A DNA stretch of 29,882 nt. Source: Allomyces macrogynus ATCC 38327 (lineage: Eukaryota > Blastocladiomycota > Blastocladiomycetes > Blastocladiales > Blastocladiaceae). The stretch is taken from assembly GCA_000151295.1 (NCBI GenBank), contig GG745339.1, forward strand, positions 908,017 through 937,898, written 5' to 3'. This document shows positions 13,001 through 20,042 of the stretch, one piece after another; the first letter of the stretch is position 1; every line of letters starts with the position of its first letter. The translations under genes and the position numbers were made by a program. The notes beneath the pieces were generated by a model that saw nothing but the letters and a program-made list of their open reading frames with translations, ran no database searches and was not told the origin of the DNA.

Positions 13001-13227
13001 CGACCGTCGACCACGTCCTGCACCTCGCGTCGTTGATTTTTGCGAGCATATTGGCGCACACCCCCGCACTCGACGCGGACGACATGTGGCTCGATGCGCT
13101 GCGGTACTTTTTGTCGTTTTTCACGGTGCCCCACCCGGTCGTCGAGTCTCTGCGCAAGCTGTACCATGCCAAGAAGCTCGGTGGCGGACCCAATGGTAAC
13201 GGCATCGGCGCATGTGCTGGGAATTGA
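4057..13227 (+). CDS. Giant ASH/hydin-like repeat protein (~3,023 aa after splicing)
   Basis: Exons 4057-5521 and 5621-13227. The protein is a chain of Ig-like beta domains of the ASH (ASPM, SPD-2, Hydin)/MSP type. The characteristic strand pair (x-x-FG/LG, then a run such as xxKxLxVxNxSxxP) recurs at least ten times, for example LDFGDICAGTWNTAKLVVKN (~558), VQFGDTDVGTLKSLPIKIHN (~883), LDFGCVAGNHYSVRTFSVQN (~997), INFGNVELQSEMHKTLVVRN (~1234), MNLGAITEIQDLTAAVTVYN (~1838) and IFFENVYYGHDYSSRSFIIH (~2613). Other parts: a Ser/Ala/Pro-rich N-terminus, a Ser/Gly-rich disordered block (~631-815), a charged coiled coil (~1391-1438), a Pro-rich linker (~1540-1592) and a helical C-terminal domain without beta repeats (~2875-3011). 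Proteins with such arrays usually act at cilia, basal bodies, centrosomes or the Golgi. I cannot assign a named orthologue; no calponin-homology or kinase domain is visible. Start chosen because it follows the leader intron and opens the conserved frame. Confidence 0.85.
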   Translation: MIPVTRGPPSSTSSASTTPAVAPTSRTNSFAASSGGAVPPAMTTASSGGGTTASAKTPLFEVSLPAKLELDQVYWNGLHALHRFSIRSLCIEPLVIKLRSNLGAQVAFQLTNENLPDPDPIEGAVNAAWAVEAAAAAAAAAVSGSGVAIPPPPLPPPPLPLADTPTTGSGANPPSLTKTVSSTSFSSRASLLYSPLSATSLTSLPDTHLSGASTPFELVLNPRSASATGSDGAGAGGAGGSGSGAHRGAASHPLHLVATTNTATAAALGAYASGGPYESNQLFNYVNHIDELHLDPFETCRVILAFLPNPPETHANGTSSAAGGAAPGLASSSASPSDDATHDFVSVSGMIMFYGFRESTLRPPPSTTDETVTSPVSASPVDASSSAADPAEPATAPVRSASATPGVAGTLPLSQRADFHTAVKFKARVCESVLWSDVAQNGLLFEDCVLGGTFLRDFTVWNRSEVDLYWVMNTADVPSCLSFCDYNTGSSFLFFLIIIFYFLHISIVCWLRMELIHYSTSGEPIDPSKPIPAYSYCRVRVTYKPPQTGDFSYELQLENANDANNVEVVRVHCVVRSAEREESIVLLSGSQLDFGDICAGTWNTAKLVVKNVSESPVDMRFATEGDAPGMVVFNVQQQTLDLALGPTIDAMMRTDAVVTSGSRSHGASSSTGHARSGGGGYGSPTVGRRGSPNFGGGTGGVSATSSRTGSPVPTRSVSMESASDASSPSPRPASARRTGGTGTHTSGHHHFVDADDDDSDSESMVSTRSYPSLASLPASTNAAGSTSAPVGLGLSSLSGAGGSSVGLASAGAGTGTSLPSGTSPTSTGAPTAGGAGGDHGSPTRGPQHIEELMLKPGSERTILVSYNPERANVDDYNAGHLVKRAFRVVLHYGKERKVVQCKARSCTSFISVTPAVVQFGDTDVGTLKSLPIKIHNLSDIAARVELSFASKVLSCHRDDLAIAPRQAVEVKIDIYPRKVNPDYRKQITVMNLLNRRNDQIVEVRSSNIDKQRITWHSLFYRIMTPKSTNYLDFGCVAGNHYSVRTFSVQNISPRDLTLHIASSHEHIQLYTKRASRPQKMSLQEKKHVFEDMADRKTIKRTNSDLLVPSNAETPAYLDLAVPKKQAQVKATAASGSALVSTVDEVVRILEHINIANLPVFPVAMEQKYVKLTLALRKSLDQAMRAGDLVPVTTSNVTIPPEKDVEFIAVLTAPGIKERRKKLDARLLFQLVDYDAAQLPNHPGILPVREFLVRAVLCPCTLEVGQRNINFGNVELQSEMHKTLVVRNKADVPVLYSIKKSGSIASGDLVIDHRLGIIPPHGAREVTFAFQPSMPGGFFEKMTVENVMNPENSQVILLKAQVKKPDSFSIHTESLDFGVCLVNEYSVARIVTLHNTHRQTRTFTVRVEEADEYLHFEFGAVKSETIEHQVEDVEEKIESLEQKLKIAKRKGRKDKVDKITETISKLRRGTDMIVSTSQDEVIPTPFPADRKAGSLTLPVEPHTIKKIAVVVRPKALTKQQAPAAGTVPCSGFIYIHHHKNTDILKKVPYSCVVCYDQAAFIDSLDHGSGGARISPPTAVPPFALPSPPSVLRPDAERPDLTELEHLDHLPASAIVAAPVPPPPPRPLTLETPVVELGKFTIGQEGSFYFVLINSNSVPVEYSTEDPAVGEAERQGQVAPNDRRVINATIVPTTSGKQMYKIDVQNQGQTLTFAVHFTAVYKEGLVLRPHDNPEADPIGDIDLGYCYTSKKYTVRAAVDITNTMPEPVKVSVVSTLSQQAVMFADAECQTPLADVPLGPGQTVVWYLAVQPNLASQLPIMVGKKSLVTYESRSLVGGFKFLCASAASSDEICTQHLKFQAVTGQSMFSVSSTFMNLGAITEIQDLTAAVTVYNLSDKMPLHYTVTSSNPDVIHVHEYPAVLQGSDAAANPDGTVASSRGTVTLTIRARGFGYIYETLTITNVHCPDVSTQVVITLLVDPHQLDIAATAHLPPAPVLVASTTPPDPLPLIQWNHIYVYPGGSAGRLVMTPGASAQQIRFTNESGHELRLFACSDSKASLTAMDPTIKLADAPAVAKWAPCSPIMIVPPNISWSCQVQAPEPPPQLTDDDVAALNQGRTIKIRGIMVFCHETDEQVVKVVEMLGYYCISRAEIVSKQVHVKARRGEQPSFTVTVKNGASCPCQLAVQCPSLIRYLGPPVLDLEPYASADLVLKLDSTHLAGGHHEWNVTVNNLVNPANTMTVPVTAKVTCLDLTVSGGDLDADRGLLLPPIPVPNLTGASLDAWCTLTNPQPYEVRITVAVELIQPLADLVQLQVLSRFSNSPINWLTLPGNGSIEVKVKAVVLDTARLTANTPKWILSDTGIQLGQVSVENEDGRFVVPVRGILVEQGMFDVEGTTINVSVGASTTITVTNLSPHHALDLGVSLEMLHDIGPCEVHVPESVHVPPSACVQVPLDLVKYDPDESGDVFYVHFQDRASVQPTSKSVKLRVTEPVVAPEPVSALLMPDVVGADADEIISLKGCPRKGKLYELDLGQQDLGSGNVTRKLVLELNKSVKCQFRVKGIPPDPAEWLSVSKNEGVLDPSGSKSQSITLSFNTNIRNVFYTYLIIENVDYPHDHKYIKVSLEVVARVNVRKSRAFELVCNGLDDSPNIFFENVYYGHDYSSRSFIIHNREPIPLEFTLKLQNLAPSDVTEVLFSTSKSIPKLFRTVVVPAESSTRVYLRLRPAPGPTAPAGQLATPLPVGQTSPPNDLQWAAAHSGFGQLLSPDVEVKEFDIVVNCRLVRDYQQVIHVKATCRSPQLKCPHPEAVLSASVTEDGSRIVCAQPWQDLTIMNLDAEHPLHVEMVMPGATLFLLEEAPVVTLAPGEHRRVRVKLNIDEAQRQLDALRREKYVQEHMLVYNRWRCTERAFVTLKLSLGWLDDFSLQWWNTRTSPSFMALEADAYLLLRALNADPSLLFTTTPTPNDAIFFQFRVLIDQLVYMATITATVDHVLHLASLIFASILAHTPALDADDMWLDALRYFLSFFTVPHPVVESLRKLYHAKKLGGGPNGNGIGACAGN
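5522..5620 (+). other. In-frame, stop-free 99 bp intron in the giant gene
   Basis: Donor ACAG|GTTCGT and acceptor CCACTTCAG|GCGAGC. The segment is strikingly T/A-rich (long T runs) inside a very GC-rich gene. Removal gives a smooth join CDYNTG-EPIDPSKP. It is 33 codons long with no stop in the coding frame, so a naive reading keeps it as SSFLFFLIIIFYFLHISIVC, a membrane-like segment. Base composition and splice sites show that it is an intron. Confidence 0.88.
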
Positions 13228-13501
13228 GTGGGAACTGTGGTGTTGCTTTGCGTGTTGCGTTGCATTGCGTTTGGGTGTGCTTCGTTCTTTTCGTCTTTTA
13301 TCTTTTTGTCTTGGAGGGAAATGCCTGTGTTCAAATGGGGAGATGAGAGAGAGGTGGAAATGGAAAGCCTTTGATTCGATTCGAAATCGCCCTGTCTTTT
13401 TTTTTGCTTTGGATTCGCGGGGGTGGGGGAGAGAAATGCGCTCTGTTCTTGACTTTTCGTTGTGATTTTTTGTTGGCTTTTGCGACACTCCTCCCCCGCT
13501 T
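13228..13501. other. Convergent 3' flanks of the giant gene and the RJL GTPase gene
   Basis: Non-coding stretch between two convergent stop codons. The plus strand is T-rich (TTTTCGTCTTTTATCTTTTT, and a T9 run near 13399), typical of 3' untranslated and cleavage regions here. No RNA gene or conserved frame was seen. Confidence 0.5.
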
Positions 13502-14619
13502 TTACCAGTGCCGTTTATTGAAATGCACCCGTCTTCGATTCGATATGACCCTTTTGTTGCTTCCCCACCTACTCAGTGCCACCGGCGCCCTTGCCGTCGC
13601 CGATTCAAGTCCAGAAACATCGTCAGGTCTGTCCACTCCTCTCCCAGGTCCGCCTCCTCCTTGGAGCCGGTCCACGACGGCTTCAAACAAGCGATCGAAG
13701 AGCGCATCCACGTTCTCGCCCGTCTTGGCTGAGCACTCGACGTAGCTAGCGGGAGAGGCGATGAGGGTCAGTGTAAGTCAGCCTCGCTCAACAACAAACC
13801 TGGCGCCGCAATCCATATCGTACGGGCACCCGAGTCGCCGCACGAGTGTCTCGGCGTCATCGTGCGAAATGGAACGCTTGGCAGCATCCATCTTGTTTCC
13901 GACCACGACCAACGCAAACCCACTTAATGAGGTTTCGGTGCCGTCGCGTGAGCAAGCAGCGAGTTCCTTGGCCCATGTCTCAAGTGCGGCAAACGATTTC
14001 TTGGCGGTCACGTCAAATGTCAGGATGACCTGCACGGAACAACGGTGAGCAAGCTATTCGTTCCAAACCAACGGGTGCAGAGCATTGCGAACCCCGTGCG
14101 TGATGCGGTAAAACCTCGTTGCAAATAGGGAAGTAAGACCGATCACCGGCCATGTCCCAGAAATTGACCTTGACTGCCGAGCGGAGCGTGAGAGGTCGTT
14201 CTTCAGTTTGAGATTGAGCGTCGACGCATCGGGCTGGTCCCGCACAAGCACTTGCCCAAGACCGGAGTCGATGCCGATGGTTGCAATGTACTTGGGCGTG
14301 AACTGGTGCATGCGCGGCGTGAGAACCATGAACTCGACAGCACAGAACGACCGTGGCCCACCCTTCGCTCGCAGTACCGGTGAATCAAGCACGATTTGCC
14401 CGACGCCGCATCGCCCAGCGTAATGATCTTGATCCTTGGCGTCCCTTCGGTGTCGTCTTGAGCCCCGAACCGGTGGTTGAGTGCAGCAAGTGCCCGCGCG
14501 TGTCGCTCGGCCGTAGTCATCGTCGCAGCTGGTCGGGGAGGTCGCGTGCTGGCAGGGGCGCTGTCATGCCCGGTGCTTGCATCGTTTCCTGTCGATTGCG
14601 GGCGGTCTGTGTCGGCCAT
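13502..14619 (-). CDS. RJL-family (DNAJC27/RBJ-like) small GTPase without J domain
   Basis: Ras-superfamily GTPase most like the RJL/DNAJC27 group. Motifs: P-loop IKIITLGDAASGKSCLIHRY, then KYIATIGIDSG as switch I, VNFWDMAGD as G3 (the usual Gln after DxxG is Asp), VVVGNKMDAAK as G4 and YVECSAKTGEN as G5. There is no C-terminal prenylation Cys and no J domain, as in most non-animal RJLs, which published comparative work links to the flagellar apparatus. Exon 1 runs from ATG 14619 (an in-frame ATG at 14661 is also possible) to 14362; the intron 14361-14303 is clear and exon 2 starts at 14302. The last intron, 13799-13746 (54 bp), is also clear and joins CGA to SYVECSAK. The middle is uncertain: between VLVRD (~14245) and VNFWDMAG (~14165) the frame changes, and no GT-AG pair keeps all conserved residues. 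The boundary near 14040-14130 is also unresolved. Confidence 0.8.
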
Positions 14620-14906
14620 GGTGGCGGGAAGCAAGAGAACAGAATGGGCGCGCCAAGTCAAAGTGTGACAGTGTCAAAGTGGCAAACAGCGACACGATTG
14701 GGGTCCGCGTCAAATGCGCGTGCCAGGCGTTGACTGACGTGGTGGCGGCTGACGTACCCGGCTCCCTTGTCCAAGGCCGCGAGCTCGCTCACTTCAAGTG
14801 CCTTTATCCACTTGCCCAGCAAGCACGTCGTCGGCCAGCCCGTTCCAACGGGCAACGACAGCAATTGCACCGAGTCGCAGCAGCAGCACCAGCATTTTCA
14901 GCCGCC
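14620..14906. promoter_or_regulatory. Divergent promoter region between RJL GTPase and SPT3
   Basis: A 287 bp intergenic region separating the minus-strand RJL start and the plus-strand SPT3 start, so the two genes probably share control sequences. It holds a short imperfect repeat (AAGTCAAAGTGTGACAG / TGTCAAAGTGGCAAACAG) near 14655-14690. No TATA box or named factor site was identified. Confidence 0.4.
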
Positions 14907-16477
14907 ATGAACGTTGACGACAAGAAGTACAGGTGAGCCCCGCCTCCAGCACCGCACCACGACCAAAACGTACTGGCAACCTCAAGTGATGACTGACCGG
15001 CCGACTGGATCCGACGCACGGCGCGTCTTTAGATACCAAACCGAAATCCAGCAAATGATGTATGTCTTTGGCGAGGTCCAGGACGCGCTGCCCGAAGTGA
15101 CCATGCTCGCGGAGGAAATCGTGCAGCGGCACGTCACGGAATTGGTGCATATTAAGGACATTCGCTCTGGTCAACACCGGCTGCAATTTGTGGTCAAATG
15201 TAGCCTTCATTGTTGCGCATCTTCCTCACCGTCTGGCATCGCTCGACACATTCAAATGACCATGTAGATTGCCAAGGCCTCGGCGGTCGCGCGCAAGCGC
15301 GCATCAAGGTTCATCACAGTCGACGACGTTGTGTTCCTGATCCGCCACGACCGCGCCAAGGTAAACCGGCTCAAGGACTATCTGAGCTGGAAGGACTTGC
15401 GCAAGAACGTCAAGGAGGACGCCAATATCGACAATGATATTGGCGAGGAGGAGGCACCGGGTCGGTATTTATGTCTTGTTCTCGATTCGAGCTTTGATTC
15501 TCACGCGCCACTCGTTCGTATCGCACGACAGAGTCGACAGGAAGGACCAAGAAGCGCGTCAAGTTCAACTGGGAGGTGGTCAAGGAGTACACGGACCTGC
15601 TCGAAGACGATTCCGAGGACGAGGACGAGGAGGACATCGAGGCCTACCGCGACTCGCTCATTCGGCTCAAGGTACTCCACCGCATCACGTCCACCGTGGC
15701 CAACGTTTCCGCAGCACCTCAACTGACTTTGTCCACCCTTTCCGCCCACTGCAGGCAGCCGACGACGTGACGCGCAACATGACGCAATCCGAGTACATGT
15801 TCTACTCGGAGTGCAAGACGGCCTCGTTCACGCACCGCAAGGCCAAGCGGTTCCGCGAATGGACGTCGATGACGTCGCTCATGGACAGCAAGCCCAACGA
15901 CGATTTTATCGACGTGATTGGGTTCCTGTGCTACGAGTTGGTGCGCAAGCTCACGGAAACGGCCTTGCTCGTCAAGCGCGAGACGACCGACATTGTCGTG
16001 GCGCGACAACACCGCCAGCAGTGGTTGCTCCTGCAAGAAAACGCCGAGCGCGAGTCGGCGCTCGCCGAGCGGCAGCGTCGGTTGCGTGGGATCCAGCCGA
16101 TGCCGAACGGCGGTAGCACGAACAACGGCGACGACGAGCAGGGGGATGACGAAGACGCGGGAACCATGAACGGCATGTCTGGTCGAGTACCTGGGGCAGC
16201 AGCGACGGCGGGATCGGTTCCAGTACCGCAATCAGGTGGAGCAACGACGGCATCAGCAGGAGCTGGCACAGCGATTGTACCGCCAGGACCATCGGCGGCA
16301 CCGGGTGCCGCGACGGGCGCGCGCCTGTTTGGCGTCGATCAGCGTGGACTCGCACCGGCACGGACGCCGTTGCAAGCCGTGCACATTCGTGAGGCCTACC
16401 GGCGGCTGCAGCTCAACCAGACGCACACGGGCCTGTTCCGCGGCGGCACGCTCAAGGTGAAGCCGCGGCTGCTTTGA
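14907..16477 (+). CDS. SPT3: SPT3, SAGA histone-fold subunit
   Basis: Subunit of the nuclear SAGA co-activator that contacts TBP; it carries two histone folds in one chain. Five exons by GT-AG joins: 14907-14932, 15033-15144, 15268-15460, 15541-15671, 15755-16477, giving 394 aa. The first fold covers YRYQTEIQQMMYVFGEV through VDDVVFLIRHDRAKVNR and LKDYLSWKDLRKN. The second contains TRNMTQSEYMFYSECKTASF, KRFREW, DDFIDVIGFLCYELV and LTETAL. The C-terminus HIREAYRRLQ...FRGGTLKVKPRLL matches the family end. The exon 2/3 join restores the exact spacing seen in yeast Spt3. Residues after ~250 include an Asn/Asp-rich and Ala/Gly/Pro-rich linker longer than in yeast. The exon 4 acceptor has two in-frame AGs nine bases apart. 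It is divergent from the RJL gene and followed by ASCC1 on the same strand, 189 bp on. Confidence 0.95.
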
Positions 16478-16666
16478 ATTCGATAATACATAGATTGAAC
16501 TCGTGTTGCAATTTCCTTTCTTTCGCTGGGCTTGATTGCGATAAATATCGGTGGTGCTCTTGGAGTGTTTCGTGAAAGTCAGTTGTCAATGTTTGCGAGT
16601 GTTCGTCGAGGGGCGGCTGTTGGTGAGTCAACAACATCAGCAATATTACAATCGACCACCATCGAC

Positions 16667-18089
16667 ATGGCGAGCATGGCCTGCACGACCTACAGCATTG
16701 TGCGCGTTGGCACACGCGCGTACCGCGTCTGCTCCGAATCGCTCCAGCGCCGCGGCGCCTCGACAAGCGCGCGTGCGGCCAGCCCGGCTGGTGCTTCTGC
16801 TGCTGCATCACCGCGAGCAAGTAGCACCGTCCAGCCCCGCCAGTCCATCCATTCCAACGGCGAAAAAGTAATGGCCGAGGTGTCGTGTCCCGCGTTATGC
16901 TTTGGCGCTATTATCGGCAAGGGCGGGGCCACGATCAAGGCTCTGACGGCCGAGACGGGGGCTGCGATCCGAGTGCCCAAGGGCATCAGAACGGGCGTCG
17001 GCGCCATCAGTACGTGACAAACGTGCCTTCCCTCGATCACGACATGAAAGTTGCGATGTTGACGATCTGCGCATGAGCAGCGATTTCCGGCACGCCTGAG
17101 CAGGTCGATGCGGCCACAGCGCGGATCACGGACTTGGTGGACAAGGTACACGTACGCACGCTTCAGCGAACCTATTTGTACAAATTCCTGACCGTCAACC
17201 GCTAGGCCGCCAATCGTCCACAGGGCGACTTTACGCACTTTCTCGGACTCGCACTCCCGCTGCCATCCGAGGACCGCGCGACGCACGACGCGTTGGCCGC
17301 GTTCCAGGCGCAAGCGTATGAACTCGCCAAGCGCACATCAGTGGGCGACGGCCCCGACCCGCTCGTGCAGATTCCGCCCACGGAAATGCACCTGACGCTG
17401 GCCATGCTGCGTCTGCCGACGCCCGAGGTGGTCGCCAAGGCTGTGAGAGTTTTCAAGGAGAGCTCGGCGGCCGTCTACGATGCGGTCGGCACACGCACGG
17501 TGCTCGTGCGGCTCGGTGGGGCCGCGTGCTTTGGATCACCGGGTACGTTTTCGTAGTTTGTTTGATTTGTTCGCGCCGGGTCTGGAACTGATGCGGAACC
17601 GCGTTCATAGCCAAGGCCACGACGGTGCACAGTCGCGTCGACGACACGAGCGGTTCCGTGCACAACCTGACGCGCGTGCTCTTTGATCGCCTGATCAAGG
17701 AGGATCTGATGCCCGAGAGCGAGGCCAGGGACCCAAAAGTACACCTGCGCGCATTCGAGCCTGTTTGTGTCGGTGAGATCATCAACTGACCTCTCATAAC
17801 GCTTTAGCTGCACCTGACAATCCTCCGATATCTTGCGCGCCGCGCAAACAAGAAGCCGGCCGACGCAGCGGAAAGCGCCGACGCAGAGGCAGGATCTGAG
17901 ACTGCCGTGGCCAGTCCCGCGAAGAGTTGGCCGTCGTTTGACGCCAGCGAGATCATTGCTCGTTTGGGTGATGCCACGCGGGTTGTGGATGCTGTGCGGC
18001 TCCCGTCCGTGGTGCTCTACCGCCGCGAGCGGCGTGAGGGGCCTGAAGGGTCCGAGTACATTGCTGAGGCCAAGATTGGATTGCCATGA
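16667..18089 (+). CDS. ASCC1: ASCC1-like KH plus 2H-phosphoesterase protein
   Basis: Orthologue of activating signal cointegrator 1 complex subunit 1, an RNA-binding partner of the ASCC helicase complex involved in alkylation-damage repair and transcription. Exons: 16667-17009, 17081-17145, 17206-17542, 17611-17738, 17808-18089 (384 aa); all joins are GT-AG and keep frame. Residues ~70-130 form a KH domain with the GKGG loop (FGAIIGKGGATIKAL...GAITISGTPEQVDAATARI). Next comes the AKAP7/2'-5' ligase-like fold: FTHFLGLALPLP, the first HxT motif in EMHLTLAMLRLP, and the second in LHLTILRYLARR. Both HxT motifs are intact; human ASCC1 has HLT and HAT at these places. An Ala/Glu-rich linker follows. 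The 3' part of the last exon is one arm of a 325 bp inverted repeat. A second in-frame ATG at 16676 is equally possible as start. Confidence 0.93.
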
Positions 18090-18269
18090 CGCGGGGGCCG
18101 TGTTCTGGCGTGCGCAAGTGGTGTGGAAGGTGAAGCATTATGTGAAAATGTTGATTTTGTGTTTCTCTGGAGAGCAGGCCATGTGTGGGAGATGAAAAGA
18201 ACGCGATAAAAGCAGCGGGTGGAGACGTTTGATTTCCTTACCGACACTGGGAAACGATCCACGGCAATA
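17945..18269 (+). repeat. Inverted repeat arm A: ASCC1 last-exon end plus 3' flank
   Basis: This 325 bp segment covers the final ~48 codons of ASCC1, its stop and 180 bp of 3' flank. It recurs in reverse orientation at 21244-21568. Coordinates pair as x + y = 39513 at both ends, so there are no indels. By eye I find two mismatches (near 18093 and 18124). Similarity stops sharply after 18269. Confidence 0.93.
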
Positions 18270-18364
18270 ACAACAACAGCCTTTCGTATTGGATTTTTCA
18301 GGCACAAGCATCACGCCGACCAACGGGTAAGAAGAGGGAATGGAGGATGGCATCGTCATCATCA

Positions 18365-18365
<1 letters not shown>

Positions 18366-18436
<71 letters not shown>
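18366..18436 (+). repeat. (CA)n dinucleotide microsatellite
   Basis: About 70 bp of alternating C and A with one G interruption near 18402, between the convergent ASCC1 and NmrA-like genes. Alternating purine-pyrimidine tracts of this kind can adopt Z-DNA and are length-polymorphic. Confidence 0.98.
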
Positions 18437-18438
<2 letters not shown>

Positions 18439-18574
18439 CCGACCAGCAACGACGACGGGTAGAGGAATAGAGGGTGAAAGGAATGAAAATGGTTGATCCA
18501 ACAAGACTCGACGCGGCACTCGCGCACACGGTACAACACGGCGCGACGAGATCGGCACCGCCAGCACCGACCGC

Positions 18575-19651
18575 TTAGTAGTCCTTGGTGACGGCCTGGA
18601 TGATGCGCCCACCGCGCGGCTTGAACATGTTCTTGTTTTCCTGCCAGAAGCGGTCGATCGTCGACGGCTGGCGGTGCAGCAGGCGCTCGAGATCCTGCGT
18701 GCGGATCGCCATCTTGCCCATGCGGATGCACTTGGCCGCCGTCAAAAACTCTTCCACGTCGTAGCGGTGCAGGCCCGACGTGGCCTCGAGAATGCGCCGC
18801 ATCTCGTGGTCGTCGATGCCACGATACGTAACGGGCGCCTCGAGCACGTGCGTCGCCGTGGACGCGAGCTGCGCGGCCGTGAGCAGCTGCGTGCCCGTGA
18901 GCGTGTAGAGCTGGCCGTGGTGCGCGGCCGCGGCCTTGCCGCCCGGGCGGCCGTGCATGACCGACTCGTGCGCGACCTTGGCCAGGCCCATCATGGCGTC
19001 CTTCAGGTTGACGGGCGCGACCTCGCCGTTGCCAAAGTTGAGCGGCATGACCCCCTTGTTCTGGATAATTTCGGAGAGCGCAAACATGGACTGCATCGGG
19101 AACCCGACGCGGCAAATGGTCGCCTTCTTGCACCGGTGCTTGACCTCTTTTTCCATGGCGAGCCACTGCTGCACCACGTTCTTGTGGTCGCGCGACTCGG
19201 CGCCCTCGGCCGCGGCGCCGTGCATGGCCGCGAGAATGCACGAGACAAAGACCATGGCGCGCAGTTTGTCGTGGTCGCCGCCCTGCTGCTGCTGCTGCTG
19301 CTGCGTCGACTCGGCCGCGGCCGCGACGAGGGGCACCTGCATGTCCTCGAGCGCGTCGAGCACTTTCTTGAGCTTGTCGGCCGCGTCAAAGTCGCGCGGC
19401 GGCACCATGACGAGCGCGTCGGCGTTGCCGACCAGGTGCTTGATCGAGTTTGGGTTATCCATATCGGCGGGAATGATGCGCGCGCCCTCCTTGGCGAGCT
19501 CGCGAGCGAGCTCCGACTTCATGTCGGTCACGCCGCACAGAACTTGGTGCCAGTTGCGCGTCGACAGGCACGCGCGCGCCGCGTAGAAGCCCGGGATCGT
19601 GTCGGCCTCGGTGATGGCGACAGTGTGCTCGGGGCGCGTCGAGGTGGTCAT
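18575..19651 (-). CDS. NmrA-like atypical SDR (Rossmann) protein
   Basis: A 358 aa protein resembling the NmrA/HSCARG group, NAD(P)-binding atypical short-chain dehydrogenases that often act as redox sensors or regulators rather than enzymes. Supporting segments: an N-terminal beta-alpha unit, GARIIPADMDNPNSIKHLVG (the place where the family has a DxxxxxSL step), ADALVMVPP, AMVFVSCILAAM, WLAMEKEVK, CRVGFPMQSMFALSEII and a YTLTGTQLLTAAQLA-like C-terminal half. The glycine-rich GxxGxxG loop expected near residue 14 is not present in normal form (ITEADTIPGFYAARACL), so cofactor binding is doubtful. A run of seven Gln lies near residue 117. The start follows a probable leader intron acceptor (CACCTTACAG). 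The gene lies between two near-identical inverted repeats. The family call rests on overall pattern and is moderate. Confidence 0.72.
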   Translation of the reverse strand: MTTSTRPEHTVAITEADTIPGFYAARACLSTRNWHQVLCGVTDMKSELARELAKEGARIIPADMDNPNSIKHLVGNADALVMVPPRDFDAADKLKKVLDALEDMQVPLVAAAAESTQQQQQQQGGDHDKLRAMVFVSCILAAMHGAAAEGAESRDHKNVVQQWLAMEKEVKHRCKKATICRVGFPMQSMFALSEIIQNKGVMPLNFGNGEVAPVNLKDAMMGLAKVAHESVMHGRPGGKAAAAHHGQLYTLTGTQLLTAAQLASTATHVLEAPVTYRGIDDHEMRRILEATSGLHRYDVEEFLTAAKCIRMGKMAIRTQDLERLLHRQPSTIDRFWQENKNMFKPRGGRIIQAVTKDY

Positions 19652-19663
19652 CTTGGCCTGTAA

Positions 19664-19721
19664 GGTGGGTGGGTTGGGTGGGTGGGTGGGGTGCTTGCGT
19701 GCGTGCGTGCGTGCGCGCGTG
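19664..19721 (+). repeat. G-rich six-track motif (potential G-quadruplex) and (TGCG)n
   Basis: On the plus strand, GGG tracts at 19667-69, 19671-73, 19676-78, 19680-82, 19684-86 and 19688-91 are separated by one- or two-base loops, a textbook G-quadruplex pattern. It is followed by TGCG tetranucleotide repeats at about 19693-19716. On the minus strand this is the C-rich tract before the CTTACAG acceptor in the leader of the NmrA-like gene. Confidence 0.85.
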
Positions 19722-20042
19722 CGGAGAGTGGAGAGATGGTGCGCGTCGGGTCGGATCCGGTCGACGGGTGCTTCTGGAGAGATTCGACGGGAGCGCGGGG
19801 GCCGCCGCGCTGTTAAATGCGCGCGAGCGCGCGGGAGCGTGCTCGTGGTCGGCCACGGCGCGTCGCGCGGAAGTCGGTCGGCGCGTGCGACCAGTCGGAA
19901 TCGTGTGCAGCGGCCGACGTGGGGGCATCGGAGGTCGTGCACGACCCGGCCAGCCGCGATAGCTCCATTCCACCGAGTTCCTGACGCGTTCATGGACCCA
20001 GCGCCCCCGCGCCCGCTCTGAATGCCGCTGGTTTCGTGGTGC

